The notes beneath the pieces are model-generated. The model saw only the letters and a list, made by a program, of their open reading frames with translations, was not told where the DNA came from and made no database searches. Shown here piece after piece: positions 1 to 10,989 of a stretch of 64,000 bases of DNA. This stretch comes from Deroplatys truncata. Lineage: Eukaryota; Arthropoda; Insecta; Mantodea; Mantidae. The stretch lies in NCBI GenBank assembly GCA_030765065.1, contig CM060975.1, forward strand, positions 105,234,094 through 105,298,093. The letters are read 5' to 3'. A program made the position numbers and the translations under genes. Positions within the stretch are counted from its first letter, which is position 1. Each line of letters begins with the position of its first letter.

Positions 1-540
1 TCCCTTTGCTGGTCACCTTTTTCCCTTTGCTGGTCACCTTTTTCCCATTGCTGGCCACCTTTTTCCCTTTGCTGGTCACCTTTTTCCCGTTGCAGGTCAC
101 CTTTTTTCCTTGGCTGGTCACCTTTTTCCCTTTGCTGGTTACGTTTTTCTCTTTGCTGGTCACCTTTTTCCCTTTGCTGGTCACATTTTTCCCTTTGCTG
201 GTCACCTTTTTCCCTTTGCTGGTCACTTTTTTCCCTTTGCTGGTCACCTTTTTCCCGTTGCAGGTCAACTTTTTCCCTTTGGTGGTCACCTTTTTCCCTT
301 TGCTGGTTACGTTTTTCCCTTTGCTGGTCTCCTTTTTCCCATAGCTGGTCACTTTTTTCCCTTTGCTGGTCACATTTTTCCCTTTACTGGTCACCTTTTT
401 CCCTTTGCTGGTCACCGTTTTCCCTTTGCTGGTCACGTTTTTCCCGGTTCTATTTTTCCCTTTGTGGGTCACCTTTTTCCCTGAGCAGTCACCTTTTACC
501 CCTGAACGAGTCACCTTTTCCCTGAATAGGTTACGTGATG
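1..540. repeat. 21-bp minisatellite
   Basis: About 25 tandem copies of a 21-bp unit, core tttgctggtcacctttttccc, running off the left edge. Units are near-identical up to about 430 and decay after that (variants with gagcagtcacc and gaacgagtcacc). Because 21 is a multiple of three, long open frames appear in more than one phase, with 7-residue periodicity (LLVTFFP in one phase, FAGHLFP in another). These frames follow from the period and are not evidence of a gene. Confidence 0.95.
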
Positions 541-612
541 GGCATGTCTAGAATTAGCGCTCTAACATTGACATGAAACAGTTTTCCACGAAGTTCACGT
601 CTAAAGTCGCTT

Positions 613-1405
613 TCAAGGTCTAGCACCTCCTCTCCTATTCCCTATCTCTCCTGTATATAAACCCATATTGTTACTCCTTCAGTATCTGTCTAGCCTAATA
701 CCTCTCCTCCTGATCCTATACCTCTCATACATATAAAGCATACTCTACTCTAAACCTCTGTCTAGCCTAACACCTCTCCTCGTTTTCCTATACCTCTCAT
801 GTAAACTATACTCTACTCCTCAACCTCTGTCTAGTCTAGCACCTCTCCCCGTATCCCCTACCGATCTCATATAAAGCGCATTCTACTCCTTAACATCTGT
901 CTAGCCTAACACCCCTCCTCCAGTTTCTATACTTCTCATACATATAAACGCATACTCTACTCTCAACCACAGTCTAGTCTAGCATCTCTCCCCGTATCCC
1001 CTACCTCTCATAAAGCGTGTTCCCCCTCCTGCCCCCCTGTCTAGCTGAGTATCTCTTTGGTTTCCTATCTAACATATATACAACACATTCTACCTTTAAC
1101 ACCTGTCTATCGTAGCATAGGATCTCTCCGTTTTCTCGTCTCTCCTTATAAACGCATACTCAACCTGCTTAGCCTAATATCTCTCCTCGTTTTCCTATAT
1201 CTCTCATATAAACCATACTCTACTCCTCAGCCTCTGTCTAGCCTAACACCTCTCCTCTATCTCTTCCATATAAACGTATTTCCCTCCTTCAACCCTGTCT
1301 AGCATAGTATCGGTCGTCGTATTCCCTATCTCTCCCATATAAACCCATTTTCCTCATTGAACCGCCCCATCTATCCTCGTTTTCCCTATCCTTTCCCATA
1401 TATGC
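613..1405. repeat. Degenerate minisatellite, about 70-bp unit
   Basis: Pyrimidine-rich tandem array. Each unit begins near gtctagcctaacacctctcc and contains catataaacgcatactctactc. Unit starts at about 759, 829, 899, 972 and 1039 give spacings of 70, 70, 73 and 67 bp. Copies are clearly diverged and drift further toward 1400. It directly follows the 21-bp array with a short non-repeat spacer. No coding potential. Confidence 0.85.
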
Positions 1406-1619
1406 CCAAATAACTGCGCTCGAATTCCTCTAATGTACCTACTCTTATGCTATCTGTTTAAAATCCAAGTTTCGGAACCAAACACTACCATCGGCTTTGC
1501 TATCATTTTATATAATTACTTTTATACTTGACAAATAATAGGCCGTTAGTGCACTTTCTTAAATATTAATCCTATCGAAATGTTGTCAGTAACCTAATGA
1601 CAGATCAAATAATAATTAA

Positions 1620-1885
1620 ATGTGTCATATACACATGACCTTCTCTTGCCACTATCGTTTATTTTAATATATTCTACACACTTATCTTTCAAAAGCCTAT
1701 ATATATACATATATATATTTATTTATTACTTAATGTTAATCGAGATAAAAGTCTGCACAAACAGTTTCATTACACATCGTGGTAGGTACAACGGGGACAA
1801 GGAGACTGAGGCGATAGTCAAATATTTAGAAAGCGGTTCGCTTTATGCTGACTTTGAAATTCCATACTCTTTGCCAGCCCAATTT
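1620..1885 (-). repeat. Old ABC-family C module (reverse)
   Basis: Diverged reverse copy of the C module of the dominant repeat family. Shared blocks in order: tgtgtca...acatgacctt near 1621, a block around ttaatcgagata at 1736, ggtaggtacaacgggg near 1780, ggcgatagtcaaatattt near 1812, and attccatactctttgc near 1860. The sequence to 2150 may be decayed B module but is too diverged to call. Confidence 0.6.
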
Positions 1886-2199
1886 CAAGTTTGTAATAAT
1901 TGGAAGCATGCAGACCTTTTTAGATCGTTCGGAGAAAAAATAATCTTAAATTTCACTTATGCTATAAAACTGCGTAAAACGCACCACAAAAACAAATTGC
2001 TAGAGAATGCTTCCACAGTAACATAAAAATACATTTTACGCAAGAATTGTCCATTATTTCCAAGATATTGATCTCAAAATGCCTTATATCTATCTTCGCC
2101 AGACATTTCACTGATGTATGCAACCCCAACCAATAATTGTCAGTTATTGACATTCAACATTCATTCCATGCAAAATTCTAAATACGTATTCTTCTCAAA

Positions 2200-2770
2200 T
2201 AAGTGCTCAGTTCTTTACGAAATATATCTTAGGTCTACCAATAGCTTCACCTAATGGGGCAGCTCAGTTGGAACTAGGTAAATATTCGACCAAGACTAAA
2301 ATTATTATAAGAGTTAGAAAAAGCGTATATAGAATTTTAAATTTGAAAGATAATCATATCATTAAAGAATGTTTGCTTACGCAAGAGAGAAGTAGATGGA
2401 AAGGGTCACTGATATGGGAGATGCTTGGATTAATAGGGAATATGTGATGAAGAGTCTTTGGAAAGATGTGGAAACAAGGTTAGAAGATATTGATAGACAG
2501 GATATTTTTGGCAGCATAAGAGAAGTACATTAAGAGTATATAGAGTAATAAAAACAGTTTGGGAGAGGGAAAAGTATATAGACATACGTAATAAATAAGG
2601 ACGAGAAGGATTTGTTTGGGCAAGAACTGGATCTAGTAAATTGAAGGGTGTAGGACAAGATGAAGCCAATAAATGTCCAATGTGTAATGAAGTGAATACG
2701 GACTATCATTGTATATTATATTGTAAGCAAACAAATATATGGAGAGATCAGGTTTGACAAAAGAAATGGG
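2200..2770 (+). pseudogene. LINE C-terminal relic with CCHC-like finger
   Basis: Broken C-terminal part of a non-LTR retrotransposon polyprotein. The frame from about 2208 reads QFFTKYILGLP...GAAQLELGKY, the layout seen downstream of reverse transcriptase in insect LINEs (a conserved leucine-glycine-leucine-proline followed by an LELG block). It continues for about 75 codons until a stop near 2448. Further on, another frame gives CPMCNEVNTDYHCILYC (2674-2724), a C-X2-C-X8-H-X4-C finger typical of LINE C termini. Several stops and frameshifts separate the two parts. The reverse transcriptase core is absent, so this is a 5'-truncated, decayed copy. The family assignment is by motif layout only. 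Confidence 0.65.
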
Positions 2771-4590
2771 AAAATTTGGATGGGGAAATAAGAGTAATAA
2801 TAAGGAAAATTCTGAATGTAAAAGGGGAAAAAAATAAAAGCAATGGGAAAGTATTTGGGTAAGGTAAAGAGAAAATGGGAAAGAATGGCTACAAAGAGAG
2901 AGGAAAAAGACACAGATAATGGATGATTATTATGAGCACAAGATAGTGGGCTTACGCAGATAACTTGAGGTTGTGTGCATTGATGCCATAAATTAATATA
3001 GGTGAGTAACTAAGAAGTTATAAATGTAGTGTTTATCAGTACATAGTAAAATAGAAAAACAGATATTTATGTTATATTTTATTGGGGTAACTATTAAGTA
3101 AATAACTAAATTACTATGTAAAAGGAGTGATTGCATTAATTGAATTGAATGTAATTGTTGATAAATAAATATTCCATTCTAAGTAAGTATCACACCTCCC
3201 TGAATCTTTTTCGGATAGTTAGTATATACTGAAGGAACATCTGCGCAGTACGGCTGCTTTACCTAACTTTTTATTACGTTCTCTTAAGAAGTCTTTGCCA
3301 CTTGAGAAACTCTTCTACATATGGATTAATCGCCCTATAAAGCCCACTTCATTGCTTCCATTAGTGCACCAGCATTAAAGTACAGTACGGGCGTTTTAAG
3401 GTGAGCTCACAGACCGTTATATGCGTAGCGCACTGCACTGCTGGCATACGTGCTATCCGTGGCCTCATCATAAAACGACTGTAGTAGTTGTCATTCAGGA
3501 AGATCGATGGTATGGTTGCGCAGTGACGATAACGGCGACTAGAAATCCTCTGGCCAATCGGATTTAATTCTGCTGTTGAATTTGTGCAATACGGTTATCT
3601 TACATGTTTTAAAGTGCTCTTTTTGCTGTTATAGTTAAGGTTCCCGTGGTTTTTGTTATAACATGTGTTTCATTTATAGCCTGAACATAGATCGCGCGTA
3701 TGCATAGTTCCCTTGCACTGGAGTAATCTCGTATGCTTCAGGTAACCCACTACCGCAAATGATTCACTCAACATGTCTGTGAATGTTAAATGCCAGTTCC
3801 TACCTTCGTTTAGTACTCTTAAGACTCAGGTTGTTCATTTGAGGATCTTTTCGTGCTATAAAGACTAGAGTTTGTTCATTGTGCATTTCAAAAGTGAAAG
3901 TTTACTCAAGATATCTGTGTTGTGTGTGAGTGCATTAGATTATTCTTCTTAGTCCACTGCAATGCCTGTGACTTCTATTTATGAGGAACCCTAAAAATAG
4001 ATTTAGGTACAATCCCCACACCCTAGACAAACTTAGGACAGTACAAGAACAAAAATTATGAAAATTACACAATAATAACTTATGAGTGTGAATGGAAATT
4101 TCATCCGAAGATACCAGGAATGTCTCAATGTAGATGGGCACCACTTTCAACACAACTTATAACAAGGTTAGTACTTATTATAGTGCGTATTACTACCACT
4201 CATAGGTAAATAAAGCGAGAGTTTTAGAACCGAAACTCGCCCACTGTTATAGACAATGCGCGGAGTACGCATAAGCGCGACCCGCAGCCCGGCAATATAT
4301 TTTGAATTGCATGCATATGATGACTTCCTTTAAGGAGAGTTAGCTGAACAGTAACAATAAAAAATATTGGAATGTAACGCATATGTAAGGTTGTGAAGAA
4401 TATGTTACGAATTCACGCGGGCATTATTGAAAGTTCGAGTGGCTGAGAGAATGGGTGCTAAGCATACTGCTATCTTTTGCTGCATGTCTATCGGCCTATC
4501 CTAAAACAAAACGACTAGTTACAGAAATCTTAACCAACCATGCAATGATACATGACTTTTGATCTTTGTGCTCCAAAATTAACAAGACTG
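2771..4590. other. No recognised gene
   Basis: The first 400 bases are purine-rich and may be the decayed 3' end of the preceding LINE. From about 3170 the sequence is ordinary mixed composition with no frame above 75 codons that resembles a protein family, no TIRs and no tRNA-like boxes that I could find. Confidence 0.5.
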
Positions 4591-4592
4591 TG

Positions 4593-5670
4593 TATATATA
4601 CAAAATGTTTCAGAAATACTTTTACAAACTTCGGGTATGGGTTCCTCACACCAAAAGAAGGAAACAAGTTCATATGAACATATGTCCCATAATCCTTGGT
4701 TTTCGCGTTATTCCTGTAACAATGAAAGTGTGAGTTCAACGGCCTTCGGGGTTCAACCTCAAAACTTCATTTCTCTATGCATACATAGAAGGCGTTGACC
4801 CATTGTACTACAAACGGTGGATGGCGAAGCGTTGCCATGGAGACTTGTTTACGTTTGTCATTAGTCTGTCTTCAACGTTTCAATTGTGTACATGTAGTGA
4901 ATTAACTGCACGTGTTTCGTTCCACCATGGCTGGATATTCATTTCGTGAACAGGCCAACATGATTTTTATGTATGGTCGCGCGAATGGTAATGGACGCGA
5001 GGCTGCACGGCTCTATCAGATGGAGTTTCCAGACCGAAGACAACCGAGTCATCCAACCTTTTCGCTGTTTATCGTCGCCTTGCTGAGACAGGAACCGTTG
5101 CACCACGGACTATTGTTCGAGGAAGACCAAGAGTTGTTAGTACGCCGGAACGCGAAGAACAGATGTTAAACTGTGTCGAAGACGATCCAAGTATCAGTAT
5201 AAGACAATTGGCTGAGGCATCTGGTACATCACACGTGACAGCATGGAGGGATAGGCAGAGGAGGACCAGTTCCATGGCGTGCACGTTCTCCCGACCTCAA
5301 TCCTGTGGATTTGTACCTCTGGGGGAATTTTAAATCATTGGTTTAATGAGCAGCTATCCCGGATGCAGAAACGCTACATCGACGTGTCAGGGAAGCCTGC
5401 GAAACCATTCGACACCATCCCGGAGTTTTTGACAGGGTGCGACATTCCATGATTCGACGAGTACAGGCATGCATAGAAGCAAGAGGAGGACGTTTCGAGC
5501 ATTTATTATGCGTTTTGTGTGTTATAAGTGTATAACTGTGTTGAACACCTCCTAACGAGAAAACAAAGGATTATAGGACATATGTTCATATGAACGTTTT
5601 TCCTTCTTGTGGTGTAAGGAACCCATACCCGAAGTTTGTAAAAGTATTTCTGAAACATCCTGTATATATA
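4593..5670 (+). mobile_element. Tc1/mariner-type transposon, internally deleted, long TIRs
   Basis: A 1.08-kb DNA transposon bounded by about 118-bp inverted repeats: 4593-4710 against 5554-5670. Shared blocks include tatatata, ca-atgtttcagaaatactt, ttacaaacttcgggtatggg and gttcatatgaacatatgtcc. The flanks are TA-rich (tatata on both sides), consistent with TA target duplication. It encloses a transposase reading frame whose middle has been removed (see 4927-5510). The long, well-matched TIRs suggest this deleted form could have been cross-mobilised, which is inference. Confidence 0.9.
4927..5510 (+). pseudogene. Transposase fused from N- and C-termini (DUF4817-like)
   Basis: The start at 4927 gives MAGYSFREQANMIFMYGRAN, the insect transposon N-terminal region usually called DUF4817. 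It continues, after a frame change near 5065, through VYRRLAETGTVAPRTIVRGR and a helix-turn-helix stretch (EDDPSISIRQLAEASGTSHV) to about 5245. At about 5250-5262 the text jumps directly to the C-terminal block PVPWRARSPDLNPVDLYLWG (through 5323), then ACETIRHHPGVFDRVRHSMI and ACIEARGGRFEHLL (to about 5510). The intervening 120-150 residues, which hold the first catalytic aspartates of the DDE domain, are missing, so the product cannot be an active transposase. Several frame changes also break the C-terminal part. The TIRs immediately flank this gene. Identification is from memory of insect homologues. Confidence 0.8.
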
Positions 5671-6344
5671 GGATTCCCATATCTGCGTAGAAAGCAAAGA
5701 AATAGCCGATCAAGGCGCTAAAGAAGCGACCATCCATTGCCTCTCCGTACAGAGATGTACGAGTATTCTTCGCCCGTTCGCAGTCTGGTAGGTTCACGAT
5801 GAGCCTAGGTGATTCTGTTGTGCATGTACCTGACCTTGGTAGGCTTACACAGAAATGGAAATGACCTTTGTAGTGTAAGGTGGTAAGGAGGTAGCGCTAA
5901 TTTTATAGGCTTCACTTCGGCTCACCTTCATCAAACGAATATACATGCAGCAATGGAAAAGGGAATGGCTATCACTCGGTAACACTTCATGAAGCTCCCT
6001 CAGACGACGAAATTAAACACTCATCTCTCGTCTAACAATAAGTCACTCCAAACTGATGCATTAATTTCTTCCAACTAACCTGTGCCAACCGTGATATACC
6101 ATTAACCAACCAGCACATCCTTGGACTGCCCACCGGCGGTAATAGATAATGATCTGGTATCTCTAGTTTCTCCAGTACGTGAACAAACCAGACAAGATGA
6201 GAAACCTCTACGATTTCTTACGTATACCAATCCAAAATCTGTTATAAATTCATGAGAGGTATTAATGAGATCAAAGAGCCGAAACGAACAAAACTAAATC
6301 GTTTTAAAAAGATTACATTTGAGACAAACTTTATGCGTTACATT
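5671..6344. other. No recognised gene
   Basis: Mixed-composition single-copy-looking DNA between two mobile elements. No frame with recognisable motifs, no repeats shared with other parts of the window and no tRNA-like sequences were seen. Confidence 0.45.
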
Positions 6345-6638
6345 CACATGACTTCTTCTAGCTAATACAGTTTATTTTGATAGAGTATCTACAACCACTC
6401 CTGAAAAAGCTTATATTTATATGTGCTTAACATTAATCAAGCTAAACGTTTATAGAAATAGTTTCATTAGAAATTCCGTTGCAGGTACAAGACGGATACA
6501 GGAGGCTGAAGCGAAGTCAAATCTTTAAAAAACTGGTAGCTAATGCTGGCTTTGAAATTCCATTCTTTTCATGACAACGCGAGAAACAATGAATGATGAC
6601 AGCACTTTAAAACTGGCATATTAAAATAAAAACAATAT
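6345..6638 (-). repeat. Old ABC-family copy, left part (C module, reverse)
   Basis: Diverged reverse C module: acatgacttcttctagc (6347), ttaacattaatcaagctaaacg (6427), caggtacaaga (6482), gaagtcaaat (6512) and gaaattccattctttt (6554). It is interrupted by the Tc1-like element, and the same reverse copy resumes at 8031. Confidence 0.65.
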
Positions 6639-6639
6639 A

Positions 6640-8030
6640 CACTGCCGTTTGTGAAAATTGCAACACCAAGAAAGAATTTCCCGAATAACTCCAAACTTGG
6701 TGGGAGTGCAGAAGTGTGTGCAAGCAATAAGCGATTAGGTTTGCAGAGAGATGGGGTACACGTAGGCCGAGAAGAGCCCTCTCGTGTCAGCCCGACAAGG
6801 TCAGTGTTGCGCCCAGTGTAGTCAGTGCAGAGCTGTCAAGCAAGGTGGAAACAATAAGGATTGTGCCAGTATGCCAAGTCGACGTCAAACGGAACCATAT
6901 CGGCATGTGAGTGAGTTCGAACCGGGCAGAATGATCGGTCTCTGGGAAGCGGGTTTGTCATACCGTGACATTTCGGCTCGTACAGGGTATGTTGCTACGA
7001 CAGTGGTGCGTGTGTGAAAGCAGTGGATAGATGAAGGTCGTACGCAGCGAAGAGCGAGTACTGGATCACGGAACATGGCCACAGCACGGGATGACCGTCA
7101 TCTTGTCCGCATGGCCATAACGGACCGTACAGCTTCATCCACAGTGTTGGCTCGACGCTGGAGCACTGCAACAGGTATGAACTTGTCTGCATCAACGGTT
7201 CGTCGTCGTCCGCTGCAGGTTGGAGTGGTTGCATGCATGCCATTACATCGGCTCCCATTGTCCAGAAACCAAAGCTCCTCCGACTGCAATGAGCACGTGA
7301 TCAACGTCACTGGAGTGCTGAGTGACAAAATGTGGTCTTTTCGGACGAGTCCCGCTTCAACGTGCCCTACAGTGATGGCCGCATACGTGTCCGGCGGTAC
7401 CGTGGTGAGCGCAACTTGGAGGACTGCATTGTTGAGCGGCTTAGCGGACAAACGCCGGTGTGATGGTTTGGGGCGCCATTGGTTACAACAACCGATCTCG
7501 CCTTCTACAAATTGAGGGCACTTTGAACAGCAACCGGTACCTAACGGTGGTTGTAGAGCCTGAGGTACTACCCCTGCTTCAGGCATCTGCACAGGCCACA
7601 TTTCAACACGACAATGCCCGCCCACATATTGCGAGGAATGTACAAGCCTTCTTCGAAGAGCGACGGCTACCACTGCTTCCCTGGCCTACACATGTCGCTC
7701 ATCGAACATGTCTGGGATATGGTTGGTCGGCACCTGGTGCGTCACGGTCCTCCAGTAACCAGTGTCACGGATTTGTGGGCTCGAATACAAACTGTGTGGA
7801 GGAAAATCCCCCAGAAACTTATTCAGAACCTTTTTGATTCAATGCCATGGCGTATAGCAGCTCTAATTGCAGCGCATGGAGGCCACACTAAATACTGAAT
7901 ATTAGGGCTCAAGTCATGTATAGATTTGAAAAGTTCATCATTTGCTACTTGTCATGTACCTAACTTGTGGTATTAAATTCATTGAATTTATGCGTTTCCT
8001 TCTTGGTGTTGCAATTTTCACAAACGGAGT
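6640..8030 (+). mobile_element. Tc1-like transposon, near full length
   Basis: About 1.39 kb. Left terminus 6641-6676 (gccgtttgtgaaaattgcaa, then caccaagaaag) is matched in inverse by 7995-8030 (ccttcttggtgttgcaattt, then tcacaaacgg). TA dinucleotides flank both ends (about 6638 and 8031). It contains a complete-length but frameshifted transposase. It sits inside an older ABC-family copy, so it inserted later than that repeat. Confidence 0.9.
6871..7898 (+). pseudogene. Tc1-like DD34E transposase, frameshifted
   Basis: Cut-and-paste transposase of the IS630-Tc1-mariner group. The start ATG at 6871 begins MPSRRQTEPYRHVSEFEPGR, followed by the first helix-turn-helix (MIGLWEAGLSYRDISARTGY). A stop at 7015-7017 breaks it. 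The same frame resumes through the second helix-turn-helix to about 7255 (RRRPLQVGVVACMPLHRLPL). A frame change near 7265 leads to VVFSDESRFN (first catalytic Asp). Another near 7455 leads to GVMVWGAIGYNNRSRLL and FQHDNARPH (second Asp). A last one near 7700 leads to LIEHVWDMVGRHL, carrying the third acidic residue (Glu), and the end ...AAHGGHTKY with stop 7896-7898. The length of about 340 codons is normal for Tc1. At least three frameshifts plus in-frame stops make it dead, although the sequence between them is well preserved. Confidence 0.9.
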
Positions 8031-8390
8031 ATAAATTGTTTTTAAAGAGATCTAAAAAAATTTTGTGCAATAAGCTTGTCTACCAATTACACAAAATTAT
8101 ACAATATGCATTTCGAATGAAGAGGACTTCATAGGATATTCGCAGGAAATTCAAGGCATGCATTTTATTAGTAACATAAATATTTTAAGCATTTGGTATT
8201 TTGTTCAAAATCTTGTCATTTTTTATAAAAATAACGAAACTTCTCTATGTAAAGGATAGTTTGGAGTCAAGGGGGTTCTTAAAGACCGTGTCGCATTCTT
8301 GGAAGATGCTGAATATGTTTGTTATTTATCCGACAGTTCGCTTTTGAGTTATCTGTTCACAAACATACACACACACGGTTACAGGAGTTT
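8031..8390 (-). repeat. Old ABC-family copy, right part (B module, reverse)
   Basis: Continues the reverse copy split by the Tc1-like element. Blocks of the reverse B module in order: gagatcta (8047), gtctaccaattacacaaaat (8079), gaatgaagaggactt (8136), aatgtaaaggatagtttgg region (8246), gtgtcgcattcttggaagat (8288), tttatccgacagttcgcttt (8324), and gttcacaaacatacacacac (8355), where the CA run corresponds to the TG microsatellite. Confidence 0.75.
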
Positions 8391-8589
8391 TGAAAACAGC
8401 TCCTACTGCAACAATGGAGACACTCTTGGATCTGACTTCATTGCATTTAGTTGTAATAGGGAGGCAAGGATGGCACTCCATAGACTGCAACACGCTAAGC
8501 AACTGAGAATTCCTGAAATAAACTCAGGATTGCTAAGAATTAGGAAATACAAAGGAGATGCATCTTTAGAAATGCCGTCAGTATAATTC

Positions 8590-9480
8590 CAATTAAACAT
8601 GTATAAATAACTTCAGAGTCATTACTGGTGCTGAATATTGGACGAATAAAATTCTGAAAACTCCTGAGAAAGCTGATGTGGTTTACAGGCGGCTCAAAGA
8701 ATGGCTCAAGAACACGATCCGGAGTATATGGCATAAGACCAAGGTGCAAAAAGTTTTTTTTTCCTTGCGTGAATATGCTACTTTTTAAACAGAAATGTAT
8801 GCTTTTATTCAATGCACAAACGAAAACATACAGAGAGCTTACACTGGTAAACAGATCCTTATCTTCTCAGGCTGCACTTAGGGCTCTAAATGGCGATAAC
8901 GTAATACATATATGGACTGGTTTTAAACTGTCTAAACATGCTCAAAAGCATGGCAGAACAGAATGAAGTTCAAATCATCTGGGTGCCGGGTCATAGTGGC
9001 ATAGAGAGAAATGAAAAAGCTGATGAACTTGCAGGACAACGAGAGGCTTCATAACTTATTGGGCCAGAGCTGGCTCTAGGAACATCTCCATGTTTAGTAA
9101 GAAAGGCTTTTAAGAAACTGGTTCTAAGCAGAATATCATAAAACCTAGCTTACAACTCCAGGAAACAAATATGGTAAACTAGCTATTAGAAAACCATGTA
9201 AGAAAAGAGCTGAAAGCTTACTTAAATGTAACAGACTTCAGCTGAGAACAATTATTGCATTTCTCACAGGACATGCTTACATCGTGTTAAGATGCAAAGA
9301 TAAGGGTCTTAACACAATGAAGGTGTTTCAGGGTAACTCAGATTGCAGATTGTGCAAAAAAGAAATTGAAACAGCCCAGCCCATCATATGCTCCTGTGAG
9401 GCCTTGGCTCACAGAAGATATATTACTTTTGGAAAAAAAAACATTTAGAACCAGAACAATTTGAAACCATATCTGTTATG
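8590..9480 (+). pseudogene. LINE RNase H domain and C-terminal finger, broken
   Basis: C-terminal part of a non-LTR retrotransposon (jockey/I-like group by domain order: RNase H after reverse transcriptase). The RNase H start reads WFTGGSKNGSRTRSGVYG near 8680, where the usual TDGSK aspartate is Gly. SSQAALRAL (near 8870) corresponds to the SDSQAALKAL block with its Asp replaced. IIWVPGHSGIERNEKADELA (8974-9033) is the final RNase H block with its acidic residue kept. Downstream, LRTIIAFLTGH (9242) and CRLCKKEIETAQPIICSCEA (9346-9405) form the C-X2-C...C finger. Frame changes and stops (for example after the ADELA block) and the lost catalytic residues show it is defunct. The reverse transcriptase itself is absent; upstream sequence to 8400 may be decayed linker. 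Confidence 0.85.
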
Positions 9481-9713
9481 AGACTGCCTCACTGGGTAAA
9501 GGGTGCAGGCATAAGGAATTGGCTTTAAACCGATACAAACAGCACAATAAGCCCAAGGCTGAAGTGCATCTGGAGAAATGACGGAAATATTTACGGCAGG
9601 TAAAAGAACCTCAAGCCTAATAAAGAGGCCTCTGAGCAAAACTTTCACGGCCAATATAGAATGAGGCGCTATGAATCATAATAGTTAAAGAGCGTTCATA
9701 AATAAAACTCAAT
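9481..9713 (+). repeat. LINE 3' end shared with SINE tails
   Basis: The non-coding tail of the LINE. Positions 9578-9713 (ttacggcaggtaaaagaacc at 9591, tcaagcctaataaagaggcc, then the final aaataaaactcaat) match, in reverse complement, the first about 135 bases of the minus-strand SINEs at 23784, 45397 and 50187. This is the arrangement expected when a SINE has captured the 3' recognition end of its partner LINE. Confidence 0.85.
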
Positions 9714-10610
9714 TTTTACTTTCTCTACTAGTATAGTAAGTAGGGGAAGTATTGCATACCACCCAAAAATTCGATACCGAGATTTCACCGGAAATACATG
9801 TTTTGAGACCCCCATGAATAAAAAAAAGCATTTTTAGAAACATGTCCGTGTGTGTGTCTGTCTGTGAACAGCATAACTCAGAAACGAACAGTCGGACAAA
9901 CACCAAACTTGGTATTTAGGTTCAGTATCTTCCAGAGATGCGACACGAAGATTTTCAAGAAAATCCCTCCACCCCAGATTACCCTTTACATGGAACAGTT
10001 TTCGAAAATTTTAATTTTCTCAAAAGTGGCTCTAACGATTTTGATTAAAATATCACATGTTTAAGATATTTTCATGACAAATAAAATATATATCTTGAAT
10101 TTTCTGGGAATGTCTCCAAAAGTATTCATTGTGAATGACTTTTGCATAACTGGTAAACCATAAGAGATAGACAAAATGTACACAAAAAATGTAGATCGTG
10201 TTAAAATACACAGTTTATTATTTTTTTTTTGAGTGAACCATTTTTGAGATATTGCTTGTTATTCCCTTAAATTTGTCAATACTTATTTTCTCAAATGGGA
10301 ATTCGTTATTCATTTTTTTGTCTTGGATATGCAAAGAGTATTAATCTGTGGCAAAGGAAATGGTGCTGCACCTAGCAATCAGCTATTAGGAGATATGTAT
10401 GTGCTTAAAGGCTACTGTATTTCTATATTGCCCTTGTAAATATATATTCCCCTTACATCTACAAGAAAATTAGCAATAAGATAGAGTCTGCAAATGTTTA
10501 TCTCGATTAACATGAAATAGATGGAGAATAAGCGTTTGTAAAAATAGTTTGTACAAGAGTAGAGAAAGTCATGTGAGGTAAGACATCAGATTTTTTTTAA
10601 TCACGAAAAT
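9714..10610 (+). repeat. ABC-family copy, near complete
   Basis: Forward A (9714-9832), B (9833-10315) and C (10316-10610) modules, diverged from the youngest copies. It starts ttttactttctctactagta directly after the LINE 3' end and finishes gtcatgtgaggtaagacatcagatttttttt. The TG run is short here. T runs at both boundaries. Confidence 0.9.
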
Positions 10611-10674
10611 CTGTATCGTATTAAGACAAAACATGACATACATATACACACAGTGCGCTGATGTTTGTATATTT

Positions 10675-10790
10675 GTTTATTCAGGGGACCTTAAAATATG
10701 TATTTCCGTGAAATCTTGATATCGATTTTTTTTGGTGGAATGCAAAACTTCCCATACTTACTCTAAGTGGGTGCTAGAGAAAGTAAACCC
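10675..10790 (-). repeat. Solitary reverse A module
   Basis: Reverse A module: ttcaggggaccttaaaatat (10680) through ggtggaatgcaaaacttccc (10733) to gctagagaaagtaaa (10774). The hairpin-forming cttactatacgtagtag segment is altered by a small rearrangement. It lies about 65 bp beyond the end of the preceding forward copy. Confidence 0.75.
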
Positions 10791-10989
10791 ACTTTAAAAT
10801 TTTTCCCTTAGACATTTAAACATGGTACAGACAGGCAACGCTTGTACAAAGGGGAGTAAGTAAATAACCACATAAGATCAATTAGGCAAAATAATGTACG
10901 TTTTCAGAAAGTGCAGGAAATGAGAGCCACATTAAATATTTTTATGAAAATTTGGTTCAAATTCAACATGCTTGTGTGTGTAGACTTTT

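Noticed and set aside
6-551. Overlapping frames of 112 and 124 codons as a repeat protein gene
   Set aside because: They are direct translations of a 21-bp tandem repeat open in several phases, with no start context, domain or non-repeat coding flank.
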